From positions 1 to 64,000 of the forward strand of contig WGCU01000034.1 of NCBI GenBank assembly GCA_015493635.1: DNA of 64,000 bases, read 5' to 3'. Below the pieces are notes generated by a model. The model saw nothing but the letters and a program-made list of their open reading frames with translations. It was not told the DNA's origin and ran no database searches. Shown here one piece after another: positions 59,294 through 64,000 of this stretch. Origin of the DNA: Spirochaetaceae bacterium (GTDB lineage Bacteria; Spirochaetota; Spirochaetia; B11-G9). Made by a program: the position numbers and the translations under genes. Each line of letters opens with the position of its first letter. Position 1 is the first letter of the stretch.

Positions 59294-60046
59294 ATGAACA
59301 TAGCCCTTTCCGGATATGGTAAAATGGGACGCCTCATTGAAAAGATGGCTGTTGAGAGGGGACATACCATTACCACGATAATCGATCCTTATTCACCATC
59401 AACCCACAATAAAGAATTATCAAAAGATACTTTGACAGGTGCCGATGTTGTTATTGACTTCTCCATACCGTCAGCAGCTGTTGGGAATATACGGAAAATT
59501 GCAGAAGCTGGCAAAAACATCGTTGTTGGGACAACAGGATGGTATGAAGAGATGGAAACTGTTCAGAAAATTACCGAATCTTCAGGGATTGGTCTTATTT
59601 GGTCAGGTAATTTCTCAACAGGTGTCAATCTTTTTTTTAAAATTGCACAATACGCTTCTTCACTCTTTAATCTTTTTACAGAATACGACCCATTCATCCA
59701 TGAGTATCACCATAACCAGAAAGCTGATTCTCCTTCAGGGACAGCTTCCATGCTGGGAACAATCGTTCTGAAAGAGATGGAGAGAAAAAAACGTATAATC
59801 ACAGAATCCCTGAAACGGAAAATAGAACCGGAGGAACTGCATATTACTTCCACCCGCGGCGGAAGCATTCCTGGAACACATATCCTTTCTTTCGATTCTC
59901 CGGTAGATACCATCGAACTTAAACATACAGCCAGAGGGAGAGAAGGATTCGCTTCAGGAGCCGTAGCGGCTGCACAGTGGATAGCGGATAAAAAGGGATT
60001 ATTCTCGATAGACGACATGATGAAAGATATTTTAAAAGGAGTATAG
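59294..60046 (+). CDS. dapB: 4-hydroxy-tetrahydrodipicolinate reductase
   Basis: NAD(P)H-dependent second committed step of lysine/diaminopimelate synthesis. N-terminal GYGKMGRLIEKMA nucleotide site, VIDFSIPSA, GTTGWYEE and the catalytic signature EYHHNQKADSPSGTA (about residue 137). 250 residues. AAGGAGG before the ATG. First gene of the lysine operon; four bases before dapA. Confidence 0.95.
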   Translation: MNIALSGYGKMGRLIEKMAVERGHTITTIIDPYSPSTHNKELSKDTLTGADVVIDFSIPSAAVGNIRKIAEAGKNIVVGTTGWYEEMETVQKITESSGIGLIWSGNFSTGVNLFFKIAQYASSLFNLFTEYDPFIHEYHHNQKADSPSGTASMLGTIVLKEMERKKRIITESLKRKIEPEELHITSTRGGSIPGTHILSFDSPVDTIELKHTARGREGFASGAVAAAQWIADKKGLFSIDDMMKDILKGV

Positions 60047-60050
60047 AGCA

Positions 60051-60947
60051 ATGAAAAATTTAAAAGGCGTGTATACTGCACTTATAACCCCCTTTACAAA
60101 GGGTGGCAATGTAGATGAAGATGCTTTACAGAAAATAATAGAGTACCAGATTGCGAATGGAATCAGCGGTCTTGTACCATGCGGAACAACAGGAGAGAGC
60201 CCTACCCTCTCACATGAAGAGCACGATAGAGTAATACGGTTAACAGTCCAGGCAGCTGGGGGGAGAGTCCCCGTAATTGCCGGAACAGGGAGCAACGCCA
60301 CCAGTGAAGCCATCCGTCTGACAAAACATGCAGAGGAAGCGGGGGTTGATGCTGTTCTCCTTGTCAATCCTTACTATAATAAACCTACCCAGAAAGGGCT
60401 CTACCTCCATTTCAAGGCTATTGCAGATTCAGTTAAAATTCCCTGTGTCCTGTATAATATAAAAGGGAGAACCGGTATAAATCTTGAAACAGATACCCTT
60501 GCACGATTGGCCAGGGATTGTACTAATATTTCGACCGTTAAAGAAGCATCGGGAGATCTTCAGCAGATGAAAGATGTCATTGCGGTAACCGACAGCACCT
60601 TTCATGTCCTTTCCGGCGATGACAACATGACATTGAGCCTCATTGAAGCGGGGGGCAAAGGAGTTATTTCCGTTGCATCAAATCTCATACCCGACAGAAT
60701 GACTGAAATGGTCGGTCTTGCGCTTGAGGGGAAGTTTACGGAAGCCCGTGAAAAAGAAAAGGCTTTATCAGCTTTTTTCAAAACGATGTTTATAGAAACA
60801 AACCCCATTCCCATTAAAACGGCAATGGCTATGAGGGGGTGGTGCGAAGAGGAATTCAGACTCCCCATCTGTCCCCTCTCCAGTGAAGAAAACCGCATAA
60901 AAGTGAAACAGGTTGTTGACAATCTGAATATTCCTATGGCTCAATAG
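60051..60947 (+). CDS. dapA: 4-hydroxy-tetrahydrodipicolinate synthase
   Basis: Condenses pyruvate and aspartate semialdehyde. GLVPCGTTGESPTLSHEEH, Tyr in YYNKPTQKGLYLHF, and the Schiff-base Lys in STVKEASGDLQQ (about residue 163). VLYNIKGRTGI has Lys where the common form has Pro (YNVPGRTG). 298 residues. GGAG-type site in the short gap after dapB. Confidence 0.95.
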   Translation: MKNLKGVYTALITPFTKGGNVDEDALQKIIEYQIANGISGLVPCGTTGESPTLSHEEHDRVIRLTVQAAGGRVPVIAGTGSNATSEAIRLTKHAEEAGVDAVLLVNPYYNKPTQKGLYLHFKAIADSVKIPCVLYNIKGRTGINLETDTLARLARDCTNISTVKEASGDLQQMKDVIAVTDSTFHVLSGDDNMTLSLIEAGGKGVISVASNLIPDRMTEMVGLALEGKFTEAREKEKALSAFFKTMFIETNPIPIKTAMAMRGWCEEEFRLPICPLSSEENRIKVKQVVDNLNIPMAQ

Positions 60948-60974
60948 CGGTACCTTCTTTAAGGAGCAAGACAT

Positions 60975-62204
60975 TTGGCACATATAAACGCTCATTATAA
61001 CAAACTGGCTGCGGGGTATCTTTTTCCGGAAATTGCCCGGAGGACCGAAATTTTTCTTGAAAAACACCCCGGAACACGGGTCCGCAAGCTGGGGATTGGG
61101 AACACCACCGAACCTTTGACCCCCGCAGTAATAAAAGGGCTGAAAGCCGGAGTGGATAAACTCGCTTCGCCTGAAACATACACCGGTTACGGGGACGAAC
61201 AGGGAAACAAACTTCTGCGGGAACGGTTAGCACTGTACTACACGGAACGGGGAGTCTCCCTTTCTTCGGAAGATTTTTTTATCAGCGACGGTGCAAAGTC
61301 GGATTCAGGCAACATTCAATCTATCTTTTCTTCAGACAGCATTGCAGCATTTCAGGATCCCGCGTATCCCGTATATGTTGATTCCAATGTTATAGCCGGC
61401 CGCAGCAGCGGTTTCAACAAGGATAAGGAAGAATACAATAATTTTGTTTACATGCCCTGCACGAAAGAAAATAATTTCATACCGGAGGTTCCGGATCAGA
61501 AAGTGGACCTCATCTATCTATGCAGCCCTAATAACCCTACCGGAGCTGTAGCCACTCATGACCAGCTGAAATCATTTGTAGATTATGCGCGAAAACATAA
61601 AGCTGTTCTTATTTTTGATGCCGCATATGCTGAATATATTTCTGACCCCGCTCTCCCGAAAACAATATATGAAATTGATGGAGCAAAAGAGTGTGCCATA
61701 GAAATTAACAGTCTCTCAAAGTTTGCCGGATTTACCGGAGTACGCCTTGGGTGGAGTATAGTACCCGGCGACCTTATCATTGAAGGGACAACCCCCGGTG
61801 AAGTACGAAAACTATGGAACAGAAGACAGAGTACCTTTTTCAACGGTGCTTCAAACATTGTACAGGAGGGAGCACTGGCAGTTTTTTCCAAGGAAGGGCT
61901 GCAGGAATCAAAAAACCTTGTCCAATACTATATGGAAAATGCACAAACTATCAGGGAAGGGGTTGAGTCAGTAGGAATGCAGGCATTCGGCGGTATAAAT
62001 GCACCCTATATATGGCTTGAAATACCTTCAGGGCTTACATCATGGGAATTTTTCGATAAACTCCTTTTAGAAACCGGTGTAATAGGTACTCCCGGTTCCG
62101 GATTTGGTCCTGCAGGAGAAGGTTACTTCCGTTTAAGTGCATTTGGGCATCACAAAGATATCAAAGCAGCTGTTGAAAGTATCAAGAATAATCTAAGATT
62201 GTAA
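60975..62204 (+). CDS. dapL: LL-diaminopimelate aminotransferase
   Basis: PLP enzyme that converts tetrahydrodipicolinate to LL-diaminopimelate in one step, bypassing DapCDE. Family features: ETYTGYGDEQGNKLLRERL, FISDGAKSD, LCSPNNPTGAVATHDQL, PLP Lys in INSLSKFAGFTGVRLGW (about residue 256). TTG start (MAHINAHYNKLAAGYLF) with AAGGAG ten bases upstream; N-terminal homology supports it. DapL is known from plants, Chlamydiae and spirochaetes. Confidence 0.95.
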   Translation: MAHINAHYNKLAAGYLFPEIARRTEIFLEKHPGTRVRKLGIGNTTEPLTPAVIKGLKAGVDKLASPETYTGYGDEQGNKLLRERLALYYTERGVSLSSEDFFISDGAKSDSGNIQSIFSSDSIAAFQDPAYPVYVDSNVIAGRSSGFNKDKEEYNNFVYMPCTKENNFIPEVPDQKVDLIYLCSPNNPTGAVATHDQLKSFVDYARKHKAVLIFDAAYAEYISDPALPKTIYEIDGAKECAIEINSLSKFAGFTGVRLGWSIVPGDLIIEGTTPGEVRKLWNRRQSTFFNGASNIVQEGALAVFSKEGLQESKNLVQYYMENAQTIREGVESVGMQAFGGINAPYIWLEIPSGLTSWEFFDKLLLETGVIGTPGSGFGPAGEGYFRLSAFGHHKDIKAAVESIKNNLRL

Positions 62205-62225
62205 ACAAAACCCTCAGGAGTACAT

Positions 62226-63467
62226 ATGAGTTTAAAAACATTACCCTTTTCAAAAGAGCAAATTGAAGAGATTACCCAAAAATACCCGACACCTTTCCAT
62301 ATTTATGATGAAAGAGGCATGGTGGACAACGCAAAAAAGATGAAAAAAATCTTTGACTGGATACCGGGTTTCAAAAATTATTATGCGGTAAAAGCATGTC
62401 CCAATCCCGCTATTTTGAAGATTCTTGAAAAGGAAGGGTTTGGAGCAGACTGCAGCTCTCTTCCGGAGCTGGTTCTGGCAGATAGATCAGGTATCCGCGG
62501 AGAAAACATTATGTTTACTTCCAATGATACACCAGATGAAGAGTTTATTAAAGCGAAAGAGCTTGGAGCAATTATCAATCTCGATGATATCACCCATATT
62601 GAGAAATTGGAAAAGAGTGCCGGTATACCGGAGCTTATCTGTTTTAGGTACAATCCGGGCAGCTCCCGGCAGGGGAATATCATTATAGGAAAACCTGAAG
62701 AAGCCAAATACGGCTTGACCTTTGACCAAATAATGAAAGCATATCCTTTGGCCAGGGAAAAGGGAGCAAAACGGTTCGGCCTCCATACGATGGTTGCTTC
62801 CAACGAGCTGGATTCCGCGTATTTTGTGGAAACCGCCAGAATGCTCTTTGATATTGCTGTTCAGTTAAAGGAGAAGTTCGATATCAGGCTTGAGTTTGTC
62901 AATATGGGAGGAGGAGTCGGTATCCCCTACAAACCGGAAGAAAACCCGGTAGATCTGGCGGCAGTTTCCAAAGGAATGAAAGAAGCGTACGACAAGATGA
63001 TTGTGCCCGCGGGGCTGGCCCCTCTGCGCATTGTGTTCGAGTGCGGCAGAGTTATTACCGGCCCTTATGGATATCTTGTTACGAGGGTCCGGCAGGTAGC
63101 ACAGAAATACAAGGATTATGTCGGGGTGGATGCCTGCATGACAAATCTTATGCGGCCTGCTCTGTATGGTGCATACCATCATATAACCATTCCGGGGAAA
63201 GAAAATCTAAAAAACAATCACATCTATGATGTTACCGGTTCCCTGTGTGAGAATAATGACAAGTTTGCAATTGACAGAAAGCTTCCTGAATTAGAAGAGG
63301 GTGATCTTATGGTAATTCATGATACCGGAGCACATGGATATGCCATGGGATTCAATTATAATGGAAAATTGAAATCTGCCGAGCTTCTTCTTAAAAAAGA
63401 CGGAACAGTACAGCTGATACGTAGAGCGGAAACAATGGACGATTATTTTGCCACCCTTGATTTTTAG
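62226..63467 (+). CDS. lysA: Diaminopimelate decarboxylase
   Basis: PLP fold-III enzyme making lysine from meso-diaminopimelate. PLP Lys in YYAVKACPNPAIL (about residue 57), NMGGGVGIPY, ECGRVITGPYGYL and the substrate site GSLCENNDKFA. The usual HxHxGS loop is replaced by GLHTMVASNELD, a variant of some anaerobes. 413 residues. No dapF or aspartokinase gene in this operon. Confidence 0.92.
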   Translation: MSLKTLPFSKEQIEEITQKYPTPFHIYDERGMVDNAKKMKKIFDWIPGFKNYYAVKACPNPAILKILEKEGFGADCSSLPELVLADRSGIRGENIMFTSNDTPDEEFIKAKELGAIINLDDITHIEKLEKSAGIPELICFRYNPGSSRQGNIIIGKPEEAKYGLTFDQIMKAYPLAREKGAKRFGLHTMVASNELDSAYFVETARMLFDIAVQLKEKFDIRLEFVNMGGGVGIPYKPEENPVDLAAVSKGMKEAYDKMIVPAGLAPLRIVFECGRVITGPYGYLVTRVRQVAQKYKDYVGVDACMTNLMRPALYGAYHHITIPGKENLKNNHIYDVTGSLCENNDKFAIDRKLPELEEGDLMVIHDTGAHGYAMGFNYNGKLKSAELLLKKDGTVQLIRRAETMDDYFATLDF

Positions 63468-63476
63468 GAGAATAGT

Positions 63477-63668
63477 ATGAATGGAACGGAGAGAGCAGAT
63501 ATTAAACAAGGATTAAAAGTTGCAATTGTCCTTAAGAAGGATCAGCGTTCAGGGAAACTTACCAGAGGGATTGTCCAAGATATACTGACAAATTCTTCCA
63601 CCCATCCTCACGGCATCAAGGTCAGGCTTGAATCAGGTGAAGTCGGCCGGGTGAAAGAGATTTTATAA
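63477..63668 (+). CDS. YwbE family protein
   Basis: A 63-residue protein. RADIKQGLKVAIVLKKDQRSG, KLTRGIVQDILTNSSTHPHGIKVRLESGEVGRV in pieces are the YwbE (DUF2196) signature. Function unknown; often a small nucleic-acid-binding-like KOW-type fold. Nine bases after lysA, AGGAG before the ATG. Confidence 0.9.
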   Translation: MNGTERADIKQGLKVAIVLKKDQRSGKLTRGIVQDILTNSSTHPHGIKVRLESGEVGRVKEIL

Positions 63669-63693
63669 CTCAACAAAAAAATGATGTGAGTAT

Positions 63694-63712
63694 ATACCGG
63701 TATCTATTTTTT
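63694..63712 (+). terminator. Weak terminator after the lysine operon
   Basis: Palindrome ATACCGGTAT (63694-63703) followed by CTATTTTTT. Short stem; it abuts the ilvN stop codon on the other strand. Confidence 0.35.
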
Positions 63713-64000
63713 ACTTTCAAGGAGAGGTGGATTCTTTCTGCTGTACCCTGCAAAAGCAGTCAGCTCATCCCCTATGGCCATTAAAACCTTTCCTGTTCTT
63801 ATTATCTCAATGATACCATATATTTCAAACATCTTTACCAGTCCGTCTATTTTCCGGGAAGGGCCGGTAACCTGAAATGTAATGGTTGTATCAGAAATAT
63901 CAACAACTTCTCCCCGGAAAGCATGCCCTATCTGCATAATATCTGTTCTATTTTCCGCACCGCATTTCAACTTTATAAGAGCCAGTTCTTTTTCTACAAT
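63704..64000 (-). CDS. ilvN: Acetolactate synthase small subunit, C-terminal part (runs off the window)
   Basis: The frame is open to the window edge and reads EKELALIKLKCGAENRTDIM..., the start of the C-terminal domain of IlvN/IlvH regulatory subunits. GEVVDISDTTITFQVTGPSRKIDGLVKMFEIYGIIEIIRTGKVLMAIG, seen in pieces, is family-typical. The N-terminal ACT domain lies beyond position 64000. Regulates branched-chain amino acid synthesis by valine feedback. The TTG at 63970 is internal and not a start. Confidence 0.92.
   Translation of the reverse strand: MVEKELALIKLKCGAENRTDIMQIGHAFRGEVVDISDTTITFQVTGPSRKIDGLVKMFEIYGIIEIIRTGKVLMAIGDELTAFAGYSRKNPPLLESKK

Noticed and set aside
1-64000. CRISPR array, prophage, integron or replication origin
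   Set aside because: No regularly spaced repeats, phage structural genes, integron integrase or origin-type box clusters were seen on either strand.

Overview
The window looks like a chromosomal segment of a free-living spirochaete (Spirochaetota), at moderate confidence. Reasons: a PnrA/TmpC-type nucleoside receptor with its ABC transporter, a TrpXYZ-type ABC system with a stand-alone TrpR, LL-diaminopimelate aminotransferase (DapL), many Cys-anchored lipoproteins with relaxed lipoboxes, three LPP20-type lipoproteins in a row, and a CsgG-domain protein fused to a predicted beta-barrel. Moderate GC and frequent 4-bp start/stop overlaps fit as well. Genes are tightly packed; the longest stretch without a gene is about 270 bases (43531-43802), so there is no large silent region.

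Left end (1-9.1 kb): the last codons of a transposase and the presumed right end of an insertion sequence abut a secretin gene (gspD) that has lost its 5' end. It is followed by gspE, gspF, three inner-membrane assembly proteins resembling GspL/GspM/GspC (or PilN/O/P), a TPR lipoprotein, and the pseudopilins GspG, I, J and K. This is a complete-looking type II secretion operon whose outer-membrane gate has been cut. 9.0-16.3 kb: a minus-strand group with a lipoprotein, ArsC-type arsenate reductase, iron alcohol dehydrogenase, YhbY, a secreted transglutaminase-like protein, an acyl-CoA synthetase, the N-end-rule aminoacyltransferase Bpt and a small monooxygenase, with dCMP deaminase on the plus strand.

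16.3-28.8 kb: two ABC importers on the minus strand. A TrpXYZ-like system sits behind a promoter overlapped by a 28-bp palindrome; a purine nucleoside system (lipoprotein receptor, double ATPase, two permeases) ends in thrH. Upstream lie thrC and thrA behind rpmB and an attenuator-like hairpin. ThrA's aspartokinase half has lost nearly all catalytic residues, while its homoserine dehydrogenase half looks intact; no thrB is present, and ThrH may replace it. 28.8-36.6 kb: a lipoprotein with a possible ATA start, two unrecognised proteins, an HPt-REC-REC-GGDEF hybrid, a DtxR-type regulator, endonuclease III, the CsgG/beta-barrel protein, tRNA-Pro, a GC-rich hairpin-laden repeat bounded by copies of the tRNA 3' end, and tRNA-Arg.

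36.6-49.3 kb: TrpR (its last codons are antisense to tRNA-Arg), a PHP histidinol phosphatase, a DUF2161 nuclease-like protein with no normal start codon, a Cys-rich small protein, a B12-binding radical SAM protein, GlnRS, an RlmK-like methyltransferase, OsmC, a TlpA-like protein, a D-Ala-D-Ala carboxypeptidase, an inositol-phosphatase family enzyme, DedA and a CDP-alcohol phosphatidyltransferase. 49.3-53.7 kb: SIS isomerase, PIG-L deacetylase, PPi-type phosphofructokinase and a divergent ROK regulator, plausibly an amino-sugar pathway. 53.7-58.5 kb: queuosine-precursor transporter, HExxH protein and three LPP20-type lipoproteins. 59.3-63.7 kb: a lysine operon dapB-dapA-dapL-lysA-ywbE, then the end of ilvN.

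A recurring signal is promoter geometry: at least nine genes have a sigma-70-like -35/-10 pair whose -10 box ends only 6-8 bases before the start codon, with no Shine-Dalgarno sequence, which predicts leaderless mRNAs.
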